Positions 26,218 to 39,200 of a stretch of 64,000 nucleotides of DNA are shown here, piece after piece. The DNA lies in assembly GCA_012064415.1 (NCBI GenBank), contig SSNU01000208.1, forward strand, positions 773,725 through 837,724. The letters are read 5' to 3'. Position 1 is the first letter of the stretch; each line of letters begins with the position of its first letter. Source of the DNA: Gyrodactylus bullatarudis (Eukaryota > Platyhelminthes > Monogenea > Gyrodactylidea > Gyrodactylidae). A program made the position numbers and the translations under genes. The notes beneath the pieces are model-generated. The model saw nothing but the letters and a program-made list of their open reading frames with translations, was not told the DNA's origin and made no database searches.

Positions 26218-27003
26218 ATGGAAGGAGAAGATCATTTGGTCAAATTACGTAACCAAATTGGATACTACTTCTCCGATCTGAATTTGAAGACAGATAAATT
26301 CATGATGAGTCACATGGAGTCAAATCCTGAAAAGTCTTTCCCACTATCAATCCTGAAAAACTTTGAAAAGGTTAAAAAATTGACTACAAATGTTGATGAT
26401 ATTATCGCAGCTATTCAGAATTCTCCGAATCTCATTTTATCTGAGGATAAAACTACTGTCAGAAGAAAGAACCCGTATAAGGGACCTTTAATAGGGCCAA
26501 ACAACTCAAATCAACAGAAAAAACCCAGGAATAGTAATAACAACTATCCAGCTAATAAGCCTATCCAAGATTCAGAAAAGTTTATCTACTCTGTTCTCGT
26601 TTCGAATGCTGGGCATGAAGATGCTGAAATCAAGGCTTTATGCGAAAAGTTTAAAACTACAAAAGTTTTCCCAAAAACACTCAAGAAGCCATACCAAAGA
26701 TATACTCTCAAATTCCCACAATTAACTCAAGATAATTGCCTAGTTGTACACTGTGAAACTAGCAATAATGCGAAAAAATTCATTTCAGATGTTAAGGCAA
26801 AAAGGAAGGATGTCTTTATTTCTGTTTTGGGAGAACCAATTCGGGAGAGTCGCTTTGTGTTCTCTCTAGAAGAGACAATGAAGTTGACACGAGAGCCTAG
26901 ACTCCCCAAATCTGAAGAGGACGTAGGTTTCAGTCCAGACTGGTCTACCAAATTGCATTCAATCCTTCTTCTCAAAGATAATATTTTAATAGATGTTCAG
27001 TAA
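26218..27003 (+). CDS. La-motif RNA-binding protein (LARP/La-like)
   Basis: Single-exon gene of 261 residues. Residues about 7-85 form a La motif: IGYYFSDLNLKTDKFM resembles the family's IEYYFGD-NL--D-FL. Next come a PLSILKNFEKVKKLT helix and a closing SEDKTTVRRKNP strand and basic tail. This wing-helix module in La, LARP7 and relatives binds 3'-terminal uridylates of RNA polymerase III transcripts. A linker of Asn, Gln and Lys (residues 85-115) leads to a region from about 122 to 230 with alternating strands and helices that could be a divergent RRM, but no RNP1 or RNP2 motif is evident. I chose the ATG at 26218; a GTG in frame just before it is not a credible eukaryotic start. La, LARP7 and a lineage-specific LARP are all possible. 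Confidence 0.75.
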   Translation: MEGEDHLVKLRNQIGYYFSDLNLKTDKFMMSHMESNPEKSFPLSILKNFEKVKKLTTNVDDIIAAIQNSPNLILSEDKTTVRRKNPYKGPLIGPNNSNQQKKPRNSNNNYPANKPIQDSEKFIYSVLVSNAGHEDAEIKALCEKFKTTKVFPKTLKKPYQRYTLKFPQLTQDNCLVVHCETSNNAKKFISDVKAKRKDVFISVLGEPIRESRFVFSLEETMKLTREPRLPKSEEDVGFSPDWSTKLHSILLLKDNILIDVQ

Positions 27004-27664
27004 CAACAAAGATGTGCACACTCCAACACTGTTATAAAGGGGCTAGTATTTATCTTATCTCAAGAAAAAGTTGAATAAAAGAATATTTTCCTAAGATTTT
27101 TCTTTAGTTGCTCTGATACGTGAGTGTTGAAAGAGAAAAGACTCTTGGCTTAGATATTATAATTTCTTATTATTAAAAATATATTCATCTAAAATAATTA
27201 CGTGTTAGCAAAGCATTCGATAGGTTTTCTTCCCGTTATTATTCAATATATTGGTTAATTTGTTTACATGGCACGACAAAACACAATGGGTAGTAGGAAA
27301 TAAAAAGAAGAAATGCTTAATTTAATATAGTACAATGATTATTATTATTGTATGGGGATAGATTCTTTTAATGAAAATAATAATAGGGAAATATGTGTAA
27401 TTTTATTGTAAGATCTGTGTGCGCGCGTGTGTATGTGTGAGGAAACAACATTGATAGCACACAAATGATAATAAGTAATGAGAAAAACAACTGCTACAAT
27501 AAGAAAAACAGAAGATTACTGATTTGATTTTAGACAATTTTCATGTTAATATATATGTATAAATAGCTTATTTGTATGGGTAAATAAAAATAAGGTATTA
27601 CTGGTGGTCATAGTGTGGTGTAGAGTGTATGGAGATGGATTAAAAAGAGGACTATGAATTGGAT
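27004..27664. other. Convergent 3' intergenic region
   Basis: Lies between the 3' ends of the La-motif gene and DP. An AATAAA at about 27074 probably ends the La-motif transcript. A GT/GC-rich microsatellite is at about 27417-27439. No gene is seen. Confidence 0.6.
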
Positions 27665-29807
27665 CTAGTAATCTTCATCGTCTTCGTTAACATCTTCCAT
27701 TTCCCCGACATCATCATCCTCTTCGGGTAAATGGTCGTCATTGCCATGGCCAATGTTGCGAGGAGCACTTGAGAGGCGAACTTGATAGCCAGGTCTCTTG
27801 ATGCCCATTTGTTCAGGGGATTGTCCCACAACGGAACCTTTGAGATTATGTAATTCCTCAGTATCCTCGAGGCTCTCATTTAGTTTCATATCTTCACCAC
27901 CTTCCATCATCATTTTTTCTTCGTCCATAGCGACAGTATTGCCCAAGTTTGATTGACTATTGGAGAGTAAAGAAGTGACAGATCTTTGATGGGTCCTACC
28001 ACCTGGCAGAGCAGAGTTAACAACAGAACCAGAGACTGTATAGCCACGAGAGGCAGCTGTACGAGCATAGTGCTGGGTATCACCAGGAATGAATTCATTG
28101 CCTGATGAAGAGAGAGCTCTGTGTTGAAAATGTATCTGTTTAACACTTTCAGACGCAGTGACAGCAGCAGCAGCATGGCCAATTGCGGCACCCGAGCCAG
28201 CTTCACCTTCACCCTGTCCTTGCTCATTTAATCTGGCTTCGACAAAGAGTCTACGTTGTTGGTGGAGAGCCTCAAAGTTTGGAACAATAGCCTGACGACG
28301 AGCATTTATGGCCTCAACGTAAAAACGCATTGATGGTGGAACCAGTTCGAGGCATTGGTTAAACTCCTCTTGTTGACATTGCGTAGTGCCAAGGCGGAGG
28401 GTTAGACCCATACGTTTTAGGATGTCGATATCATCTCGAATTTCAAAGGCTTGATCAAATGTATAGGTGTACTGAAGTCTGAAAGGGTAATTAATAAATT
28501 ATACTTATTATACTTATAAAAAAGGCATTGGAAATTGGATAAGGAAATAATTATTTCACGTAAACGGATAAATTTTAAGAATCGACTTACTTGTCTTCTG
28601 AGATGTTGGCATCGACCAGGGTCCTCTTGTTGGTAGTGATGATGAGGAAGGGAAGAGATATTTTGTCGTTACTGAGATATTCATCGATATTCTTGTACAT
28701 TGAGAGGACTTTGGCTTTTTGAGTGTTGGCCTTATTCTTGTTCTTATAGCGTTCATTGAGTTTATTGCGAACAATGAGATTTTTAAAGGCAATCAGTTGC
28801 AAGATTAGATCCTGAATGTCATTGGTCTTGTTGCGAAGGGCAATTTTTCGTTTCTCGCGTTCCTCTTCTAAACGTCGACATTCTTCAATCATGTTAACAG
28901 GAAGACCGACCCAATGGATTTCTTTCTTCTCCTTTTGCAAGACATTGAGAGCCATGAGAACGTTGAGAGCATCGTAGACGCGTCTTCTGATATTCTTTTG
29001 AATGTAGTGGAGCTGTTCAGAAGGAATCATGGGATGTTCAGCAGCATACTCGTGGACTAATTCATCGGCAACTTCACTGTATGAAGTGACTCCCTTCTCT
29101 TTAACCTTGTTACAAACACAACGAGCATATCTTCGGAGACCGTTGGTCTTTAGTGGGGTGTTCATGTTCATCTCTAAATCGTTATAATCATCCTTTCCTG
29201 GGGGACTTAGTGGGGCAGCACCTCCGAGTTCAATGAATTGGCCGCTATTGTGCATATGCTGATGGCCACCGAGATCTAGCATAGAATCGGAATCATCCAT
29301 TTTCGAAATGGACATTTTAGAAGAGTTGAATGATGCAAAAGAACTCATCGGAGAATTTTGTGAAGTCTTCATAGTCAGAATGCGGGTGTTTGGTGATTGA
29401 GGAGGATAGCTAATCAACTTAGGGCCACCGATTGATCCAATCATGGACTGATTCATGCCGGGGACTTTTATCGCCCTACTCAGCATGTTCATGGGAATTA
29501 CAGCTGCTTTAATAGGTTTACCACCAGTACCTTGTCCTGGAACGGTGACTATTTTGACTGCCTTAAGAGGGGGACCACCAGCACCACTACTATTACGTTG
29601 GAGCATAATCACTTTCGGGCGTTTAAGAGGACTGAGAGTATTAGCCAAATCCATTTTGCCAGTTATTTTCATGTTGGGAGGAAGATTCTGAGACATGGAA
29701 GTTTGCTGTGGACCAGTATTTCCCAAGGTAACTTCTTCCTCTGCAACAGGGATATCGAACATTTCGTTTGATGCTGCGTTTGGAAACGAATCTGTTCTAT
29801 AACTCAT
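27665..29807 (-). CDS. TFDP: Transcription factor DP (E2F dimerisation partner)
   Basis: Two exons (29807-28591 and 28478-27665) joined by a 112-nt intron give 676 residues. Family members are usually 400-450, so both ends are extended. An unstructured N-terminal part of about 220 residues rich in Pro, Met and Ser is followed by the fork-head-like winged helix: GLRRYARCVCNKVKEKG, then RRRVYDALNVLMALNVL, the RRVYD motif that contacts the E2F half-site. The dimerisation region follows (KNLIVRNKLNE onward) and crosses the intron into TYTFDQAFEIRDDIDILKRM, typical of DP. A long Ala/Ser/Glu-rich tail ends in an acidic run of Asp and Glu. DP pairs with E2F proteins and is a DREAM-complex subunit. 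I start at the MSYRTD methionine; just upstream is TTTCTAG, a good splice acceptor, so the 5' UTR is probably cis- or trans-spliced. Confidence 0.93.
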
Positions 29808-30191
29808 TCTAGAAACGGAGAAAAACAAATAAATAATAGACAGGTCGATAAATAGTTTGAGATTTGAATTTTCCAGAAGAATGAATACTTTCAAGTCTTC
29901 TTCTGGTGAAAAGTGATTAAATATGAAGACAGAAGACTGTTTTACAGACGTTTAGAGACAATTATTATAAATAATTTGGAATTTGGCTCACTTTTATTAG
30001 CGGAAATTTCGAAACCAAGAGCTTAGCTTGCGGATGTGCCAACACAATGAAGAATTTAAAACAAATCAAACAAATACTGAGTTATACATAACTAATATAA
30101 AAATAAGATAAATTATTTCTTAGAATATTTTTTTATATTTTTTATACCCTTGCTCGCTTTTCAAGAATTAGAAAACGTTTTAAAATTAAAA

Positions 30192-31060
30192 TTAAAGATA
30201 ATCCATATCGACAATCAAAACTTCTTTAATACTGAATGCAATCTTAATTTCTTCATCAAAATTTTTAACTAGTGTGTTTAATTCTTCTATATCTTCTTGA
30301 AAATTATTCGGAAACCTTATGTGCATGTGTGCCGTAAATAAACCCTTTGTTTCACAATTTGTTTGATCTCCAAAGAAATTTACATTGGTGGTTTTTATTA
30401 TTTTGTAGTCAGGAAATATTTGAACAAACTAAAAGAAAATTTAAGAAAATTTATAGCTCACAAGCATTGTGATTAAACATTGTAGATCATATTCATTTCC
30501 CTCGGGAAATTTCAAAAATACACCCTTAATGGGTAGAATGACTTCTTCAAATGTCTCAATTTTCAGGGCATCCATTTCCTTAGTCCTTCGTAAATTAACT
30601 GGATAAGCAATGGGAAAATATCTTTTCCATGCATTCAACAAATCATGGTTTGAGTAGATTCTTGTAATCAAATCATCGTTAAGCTCTGAATTGTCCCCTA
30701 GTATTGTCACATTGGCTAAGAACTGATTTTGATGAGGAGTTGATTGCATATCCACACAGTAGACGCCGAAATCATCTTCTTCGTTTCTTTTTATAGGTTC
30801 ACTCTCATCAATGAAGGAAAACAACTAAAATCGGGTTATTCATATAGGGTTCAAACCAAACGTACAAATTGCTTCAACATGGCCTCAAGACTTAGAGTTT
30901 TTCGTGTGAGCGGGGGAAGTTTTTCAACAGCTTGGATATTTTCTATTCTAAATTCGATTAAATCTAAATTGGAAAGATATTCTCGTCTTTACCTACTTGA
31001 CCAGCATTCAATAATGTCACAATCTGAGTCATCGGTTGTTGCACTCCTTTCACATATCAT
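30192..31060 (-). CDS. Unrecognised four-exon protein, 253 residues
   Basis: I do not recognise this protein. Exons 31060-30997, 30963-30866, 30824-30462 and 30428-30192 join in phase through introns of 33, 41 and 33 nt, each with GT...TTTAG borders and each needed to keep the frame open. This regularity is good evidence for a real gene. The product is soluble-looking, mixed alpha/beta, with no signal peptide, membrane segment or zinc motif. It starts acidic (residues 5-20), has a leucine-rich helix around 40-55, a strand-like segment (FLANVTILGDN) near 90 and a FTAHMHIRFP segment near 205. It shares its 3' side with DP on the same strand, about 385 bp upstream of the DP start, and diverges from ARMC6. 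Confidence 0.7.
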
Positions 31061-31621
31061 AACTCAGTTTATTTGTTGAGTTTTGAAATGTAAATTATCT
31101 CATAAATTTTCACCATTATATTCGTAGTAAGGAAAATCTCTGTGAAAAAATCATTTGTTTTTATTGATCATCATTTTATTAAAGTTTTTTTCTTATTATA
31201 TGAATCTTCGATCAATTTTAATGCTATTCATAGTATTCATTTGCTACTTCTACTACTCTAAATTAACCTTATTATAAGATATTCTAAAAATCCATATTAT
31301 AAGATTATAAATTTTTTTTTCAAAATGAATCCTATGTGCAGCCTGGATGTGGAATTAAATCTTAAAAATAGTTTCAATTTATTTTATTGTGAAAATAAAG
31401 AAATATTAATCATTAATAATTATAATAAATGAGTTTTCAAAATTTTGAAGTTAAAAATATTTCTGTATTTAGATAAAACAAAAAATTCATGAAATGTCAT
31501 TGGGAACTTTTCTTAATTTAATCTAACATTTTGAAAATAAAACAAATTTTGTTTAACAAAATTTGTTAAGCAAAATAAATAGAATTAGATACCGATATAT
31601 CGTGAATATTTACTGACAAAC
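31061..31621. promoter_or_regulatory. Intergenic spacer between divergent genes
   Basis: AT-rich 561-bp spacer between the unrecognised minus-strand gene and ARMC6. I see no coding sequence or repeat. It presumably holds both promoters. Confidence 0.4.
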
Positions 31622-33214
31622 ATGGCCAAACAAGTCTCTCAGGAATACTATATTGAAACAGTCAGAAGTTCAATGGAGCTCATGGATTTAAATGAAGAAG
31701 AAGCTATCAAGGATACTCTCGAGAGTTTTAAGCTTCAGGGAATCGATACTTCTAATTTGGATATAAACTGCCTTGACCCTAATGCTTCGAGGAATCTCGA
31801 AAATATGATTCAATCATTAAAGAATAAAGAAATCAAATATGACGATATTCCTACACTCATTGATTTATTAAGTAAAGAAGCATTCAAAGGTCTTCAACAA
31901 CGAGTCAAACTAGGTTCAATGGAAATAATTCCAATTCTATTGAGAGATCTTTATGAGAATGTAAAATTCAGGGCCTCTATTATGGAATGTTGTTCCCTTA
32001 TTGTCAATGGGAATCCAGATGTTGTAAAATCGGAGCTTATCACCAAAGTTTACAATGATTTCCTCAAAGAAATTTCATGCGATCCGATGAACTTGAATCA
32101 GGATTTAGTTTTGAACCAGTTAAAGTTCTTTTACAACGTCTGTTGTAAGCATGAGGACAACAGGAAGACTCTCTTCTCTCTTGGAGTCATGCAAAAGGTC
32201 TACGAATTACTTGCTAAGCAATTAAATTTATTCCCCAACAAGTCAGGAACGAATGCAGATCAAGAATTTCTATGTGACTCAGATGAAACAGAGAAAATTT
32301 CCAAAGCTTCCTTAGTCTCAACCGAGTGCTGTCGTGTACTGAGGGTTCTTGTGAAAGACGACGATGTTAGAGCTGAATTTGGCCAAGGTTGCATGAACGC
32401 CGTTAAATTTAGTGAATTAAATGACTTTTTCGAGAAGACTATCGAATTCTTGACGTTGAAAAAGTTCAAGTTAACTGTCGTCGTTCAGTTGATTTACACC
32501 TTAAACTTTACAGTTGTTAGGGAAGAGTCCTGTCAGAGAATCCTCAAGGTTTCCGGGTTGGAGTTGATACTCGGGTTATTTTCCCATAATCCTGACAAGG
32601 TTACCCTTATAAATGCTCTGATCGATTTTATGAATGTCCTCTCACACTCGGATGAGGTACGCGAGAAGATGAGTAAAATAACCATTAACAAGCAACAGAA
32701 TATTCTCAGCGTACTCTTCAACCTGGCCGAAGAGTCCCTCAACAATGGGATACTGGTTAGATCGATAATGCTGTTATTCTCTAATGTCACCTTGAGGCAA
32801 ACTGAAAATGGCAAGAGCCTCATCCTGATGGGCCTGCCACAGTTGACATCAATGGTATGTTGAATGAATGTAAATTTAAGCCTGTCAACTTTAATTATCT
32901 TCCCTCTCATACTTCAGATCTTCAACAAGTACAAGCAGTCAAATCCAGGAATGATGCGTGCTGTTTGCTTAACTATACGAAATAGCATTGATAAGAATCG
33001 CCATCTAGCTCCACTATTTGTGCCCAAGAGTTCCATAGTTAATCCACGTGATGTCCACTACATTGATGCCTGTGAAGATGAAGTGAGAGACCTGGAGATT
33101 GAAAGACACTTGAACGACCTTATCAAGACCAATTATTGCTCAGATGAAGCCAAGAGTGCTGCCCGAGATTTGGGCTTAAAGGTGGACCTTAAAAATGCTT
33201 ACATTGATAAATGA
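31622..33214 (+). CDS. ARMC6: Armadillo repeat-containing protein 6
   Basis: Two exons (31622-32854, 32918-33214) with a 63-nt phase-0 intron encode 510 residues; human ARMC6 has 501. The N-terminus (ISQE-like segment, EEEAIKDTLESFKLQGID) matches the family's opening EEAVKEAVEQFESQGVDLSN pattern. Armadillo repeats fill the middle, including the diagnostic RVLVKDDDVRAEFGQG, and the C-terminus DEAKSAARDLGLKVDL matches the ARMC6 ending AKAALRDLG. The molecular role of the family is poorly known. AATAAA at about 33249 lies past the stop, already inside the 78-bp gap to the convergent OPLAH stop codon. Confidence 0.9.
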
Positions 33215-33292
33215 TCGAATTTTAAAAATTACTTTATTTAAATTACTGAATAAATACTCAAAGTGTTTTTATTCATCTTTGATCTACAATTC

Positions 33293-36200
33293 TCAGTAAT
33301 GAGAACCAAAACCCCCTCCACCTGGCGTGCGTATTTCAATAGAGTCCTTAAAAATGGCAAAGTTAACATTTTACATGCAACTCAAGATCAAGGTTATCAC
33401 TCACTCCTGGGTTAACATCTTGTTGACTGATTCCGCCAATTTTTAGGTAATCCCCTGTTTTGCCATTAATCAAGTAATTTTCACCCCTCTGGCCACATTC
33501 ACCCCCTGTAAAAGAGATGGGAAAAATTGGTCTCGAGAATGCATTACACAGTATCAAGAATATAAAGAGAAATACTGTAGTAATTTTATCAATCAAAATG
33601 TAAGTACAAATCTAGGCCAGGAGTAATCCTCTGTGAAAATGTTTCAATAAAATAATCAATGCCACTATATAGAAAATATTAATTATCTCTTGAAAATACT
33701 TTCAAAGGACTTGTCATTTATTTATAGAAAATTCATTCATTCTTACCATAAAGTCCATAAGGGGGAACTACTCGACGTTGTGTTAGCAAACAAACAGTCA
33801 TTGGCTTTCTGAATTTGATGCGGCGAACAACTCCACGACCACCATTCCATCTTCCCAGACCATTCCCGCATAACCTGAATGGGTCGTAGTGAATGGCTGT
33901 TTCAAAGTTGCTTTTTCGCAAGCTAAACTCCTCCACAATAACATGATGGCGACTTTCCAGTATTTCAACATCAGTTATTCTTGTATTTGTCATATGGACA
34001 TGAACACCATCCTCTCCGTTCCATCCAGGCCCCTTAATTATTGAGAATGCATCAGTGAACTCAAGCTTAAAGGCTAATCTATCACCCAGCTTGAATACAA
34101 AATGTACTCTTGAGTTTTCGAGTTATTGAGTAAAAACTGGAAATCCGACTTGCAAGGGGTTGCCTTTCAATACAAAAGAAGATGAACAAGGTAGAAAAAC
34201 AAAAATGAGATCATCTTGTTCAGTGTCAATTTATTAACAAAAGAGTAGAAAGAAAATTTTCCTTAAATCTTCTAATAGTTACTGAGCTCTGGACACTTCA
34301 AGGTCTATGCAGAAGTGAATAATAAAATTTTTTCCTATCATCATTATGGTTATAATGTATTCATTAATATTCTTGACAGAGAAGATTCTTTCTCAGAAAT
34401 CTTGCCGAGAAGTTTATTTTTCAATCAAAAATAATGTTCGAATTTCCTAGAAGCGACAAAAAACTGCTTTGAGATGTTCACTTTGTCCAAGAGAAAACGA
34501 TAGGAAAACAACCCGAACATTTACCAAGTGAGTGTACTAATGTTTGTAAAGACCATTCATTAATGATATACAAAAAATGTTAAATAAATTTTATATAATT
34601 AGTCAAATATTCTCATTTTATTTGATATTTCGTATTTTTAAGTAAGATTAGTAAACTTAATTCTTGGTTACTCCAGGGTTAAGTTAGATATAATTTATTT
34701 TTGCACTCACAGCTCCACCCCCTCCACAAATCGTTTCATAGTATCCTCCAAGCTTCTCATTTCCAAAAGTTAAATTGTTCATGCAACCGTTGGAGGCTGC
34801 TACAACTCCAAATGCTCCAAGAATGACATCTACAATTCTCTGTGAAGTCATGACGTTACCGCCGACCACGGCAAGACCTTCTTTTGGAGAGATTATTGAG
34901 TTCTTTGGAATTATCACCTATAATTATACATCGTTATTAATTGATTATTATATGAGACAAGATTTTGGATTCATTAAATGTTTCTATATTTATCAGAGTT
35001 TTTCATTCAGTGAAAAAAATACCTTTGAATAACTACAACTTAAAAAATTTGAGACGAGTAATGACATAAACGCATCGATACATCAATAGGAAGAAAGCTA
35101 GATTCAGCATCTGGTTTGCTCAGGAAACTTGAACATTTCTATATTCCTACAAAAACCTTCTACAAAAGGCAGAAATGTATCCTTTCATGGCTGAGAAGAA
35201 TAACAACAGCATCCCTATTCAGTAAAAGAGCTCCTACCTCCCATTCGAGATACAATCTCAGACAAGGAAGTGGCTTTTCAATTTTGCTGTACACCATCCT
35301 CCTCTTAAGAGCCAGATTCCAGATTGACTTGAGTAAGTAATTATGAGAATCTGGTATAAATTGAAGGAGATAAATGTATATCTGCAAAAGTTTCATGTTT
35401 TTGAATAATTTAACTTCACTACTAAAACTTTTGAATGCTAATGAATGGGGCAGCACCTATACCTAAAAAGGTTAACTAGAATTATTTCGTTCTAGTTACA
35501 GCACAAGATAGGAGAATTCTGAGCACAGATTCGGAATCAGAATGAGAATTACTAATTTTGTTAAGAAGACTCACTGTAATTGGATTCATACAGCCTTGAT
35601 TGAGGGGTATATCACGTTCAACTAGTAATCTGAGACAATAAATAATACAGGAGGAGAGAACTGCCACGGGTGAATTATAATTGGCCATGACATTATGAGA
35701 GGTACCGGTAAAGTCGAATACTGCTTCTCCATCATGTGTGTTGATTTTAATCTCTAGACAAATTGTTGAACCGTCGTCAAGGTAATCTTTGAATGTCAAC
35801 ACCTTTTCCTCGCTACTCAGCCCAGCTTCATTGATTTCTCCTTCAAGAATTTTTTTCCTAATTTAAAAAATATCATGTAATCCTTTTTTGACATGTCTTT
35901 TATAGACTTTTCTATAGCCAAGCTCAGTAAATGAATAAAGATGAGACTCCAATATATAAATGGACTATAGATCCAATTTATAAGAGAAAGTTTAGATATT
36001 AACCCTATCGAGATTGAATTTTTGTCGGATTTTTCTTTAATTTCCACAATTTATTGGCTCATTTCATCGGGGAACTCAAACATTTTCATTTTACTGACTT
36101 TCCAGATAAAAATATTGGGGTTTTTGGTTTTTAAAAATATTAAATTATTCTTTCCATGTCAATAAGGTTTATATTCAATCCAATAAAAACTAAATTTGAA

Positions 36201-39200
36201 TCATCAATGATGATTCATCATTCTGTCAAAGTTTAGACATCTCTTTGAGACTTTTAGCCTAAATTATACTATGTGATACTCTGGTAAGACCTGCGTAATA
36301 ACTGAGAATAATCGCCCTAAATATAGGGTGAACCTTTTTTTAAGACCAGTTATTGGACATGGATCGGCAATTTGGAATCCAGAGGCCAATTATTACTCGA
36401 GAAGAATACAACGTACATTCAGACGATTCAGGGGAAATATGGCGCCTGAAATCCAAAAATTAATAAGACATAAGAACCAATCCTTGAATATAAGAAGAGA
36501 TTTCCAAAGTTTGATGCTGATACATCGCTACAAAAAGATGAATACAAACCAACTCGTCTGAATTTACGCGAAGGAAACATTTTCTATAAACTTGCCATAA
36601 ATAAAAGAATAATTATATATTATAATAGATTACCAAATACGATTAAAAGACTGAAAATAAAAGATTTTAGAAATTTATACTCGATGAAAATTTGTGACTT
36701 AAATGCTAACACATGTATTGTTAAATAAACATTTTTCTATTCTATACTATTCTATTCCTACAAAAGGGTTAAGATCTTTAGGGGGAGGGAGAATTACCGA
36801 TATTCCTCTAAACTAGTGAATGCTTTATCATTGACAATGTCTGAGTTTATGGAGACTAATGCTAATGTCTTGAGAGCATCTCTGACTGCCAGCTCAGCAT
36901 TCTCCTTAATGAATTCCATATATCTGAGGACCACATCGAGGGAATACTCTTCGATAAAATTAAAGACCAACATTGACCCACGATGGTTGGCCGCAATCTG
37001 AGCCTTCAAATCATTCAGATTGTCCTGAAGATTTCTCGTTCCGGAGCAATTCGGATATTTTCCCGGTTCATTCAGCATTTCAACTAGACTAGCCTCTTGG
37101 AATATTCCATGTTTAACGAGTTGAAAAGACTTGAAGACAGCTCCCTCTTCCCAGAGGTACTTGGAGAAGGACGGCATAGAACCGGGAGTAAGACCACCAA
37201 TATCCGCATGATGACCCCGGTTGGCGACAAAGAAAATAACGCGTTCATTTTTGTCATCAAAGATCTAAATAAATCATTATTAGCTTTCTCTGGTATTAAC
37301 CTTTAAAGTTACTAATCATACCTTTAACTATAGTTAAAGATAGCTATTAATTAACTATTTTTATCAGGGTAATCTAAATGTTTTTTATATTCTAATCTTA
37401 ATTTTAATGTTCTTTCAAGTGATGAATTATATTATCAGAGTTATTACTCTAATAATTCTGATTACTATAACAATCACTATAATTTTTATAATCCTTATTC
37501 TTTAAGAAATACTACACCTTTCTCTCCTTTTTCTTTTTCTACAGATAGACCAATACAAGCCAGAAGACAACATAGTCAGGCAGGAAGCGAACAACGTTAT
37601 AATCAATCTTGAGTTGAATGTTTTTTTTGACTCTCTAATGGAGATTTCTAACATCATTAGGTGTGAAAAGACAATCTTTATCGAGTTAGATTCATATGGA
37701 TATAGTAAAAACCAGGGACCACACTTTGCTAATAGGTTAAATCATTATTTTCTAATAGAATCAAAATTAAAATATCAAGGCTAATTTCATGGTAGAATTC
37801 AAACTTACTGGTGTTATAACAGTGAGATCAGGCAGATGGCTACCTCCGAATTCCGGGTAATTACACAGGATTACCTCACCAGGCTCAAATTTGCCTCGAA
37901 TTTTTATCTAAAAATCCCATAATGAAACCATCCTACTTGACATTCAACAGCCTTTTGCATAGCCCCCAAATGTACTGGTATATGAGGAGCATTGGCAACA
38001 AGACCTCCGTCGGCACTAAAAAGGGCACAAGAAAAGTCCAAGCGTTCCTTAATATTTGTCGATATGGAAGTATTCTTCAAGACACTAGAGGAAAAATAAG
38101 GAGTTAAATACTATGTATTTACAATCCCATTTGTTCTGCAATTGACATGAACCTATTTGAAAATATACTCAAATGAATCGGGTCAACTGTCGTTTGCTTA
38201 ACGACCTGAGCTGATCTCTGATCATCTTGACAAATGTCCAACAGAATATTTCCCCTATTGGTAATCGTAGCAAAACAGTTTGGCTCAACAAGTACTGTCC
38301 TATAAGAAAAGAAAAGATACAAAAAGTTAGTGAAAACTAATTCTTAGAGTCTCACGTATTAGAATCGAAGAGTATTGCCGGGCCAGTAATCTTAGTCCCA
38401 CAACTGGTATCCTCCAGTCTGTATATGCAAGTCTCCAAGAACCCATCCCTGAAGTAAACTTGACTCTTCTAAATAAAGAATAAGAAACAAGACTGGTGGG
38501 TTACCTTTATGGGCTGGACTGAATCTTTGGCAAAAGATGTTGCATCAAGGGTGGTTGTCTTTTGAATTTCATTGGCGACACTGCTAACTCGTATACCCCT
38601 GATCCTGACATCTTCAACAATGATTTGACGATTTTCAATAACAAAGCCCATTTCTTTCTTGTACTTCTCCTTGAGGGTGTCAGCATAGGATCCACCCCAA
38701 ATCTCATCAAACTCTTGCATGTTCATTTGACCTGGGCCATACTTCCTGGTGCGTTCCATATAGACATGATAGTCTTTGTTGTCCTCTGATAGGTTATAGT
38801 TTGATGGACAAGACACCTTGTAGTCTGTAGACTGATATCGTAGGTTCAAGAATACATCCATTTTGATTGTTTCTCTAAAAAATACAAAGATCAAGGGTTT
38901 AATCTTACTTGTTGGGTGAGGATTTCTCCAAATGCTCAAAGCACTCTTGACACCGTTGAATGAGTTGTTCGTGTAAAAGATGTAAATTATCAAGGGATAA
39001 TGTCTGGCCAAAATAACTTTGTCGTTCGTAGACAATATCAGACAGGGCTAATCCATAAGCAGACAGAATACTCGAATGTCTGTGAATGATAACTTTGGAA
39101 ATGTTCAATTTTCTTGCAATTGAACAGGCATGCTGACCACCAGCTCCGCCGAAACAGATCAGATAATGTTTTGATGTATCATAACCCCTGGCCTCAGTAA

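Noticed and set aside
27652..28227. Alternative frames over DP exon 2
   Set aside because: Shadows of the DP reading frame; they lack conserved motifs and disagree with the intron phase.
35116..35340. Frame in OPLAH intron 11 on the plus strand
   Set aside because: No motif recognised and it lies between good OPLAH exons; treated as intron sequence.
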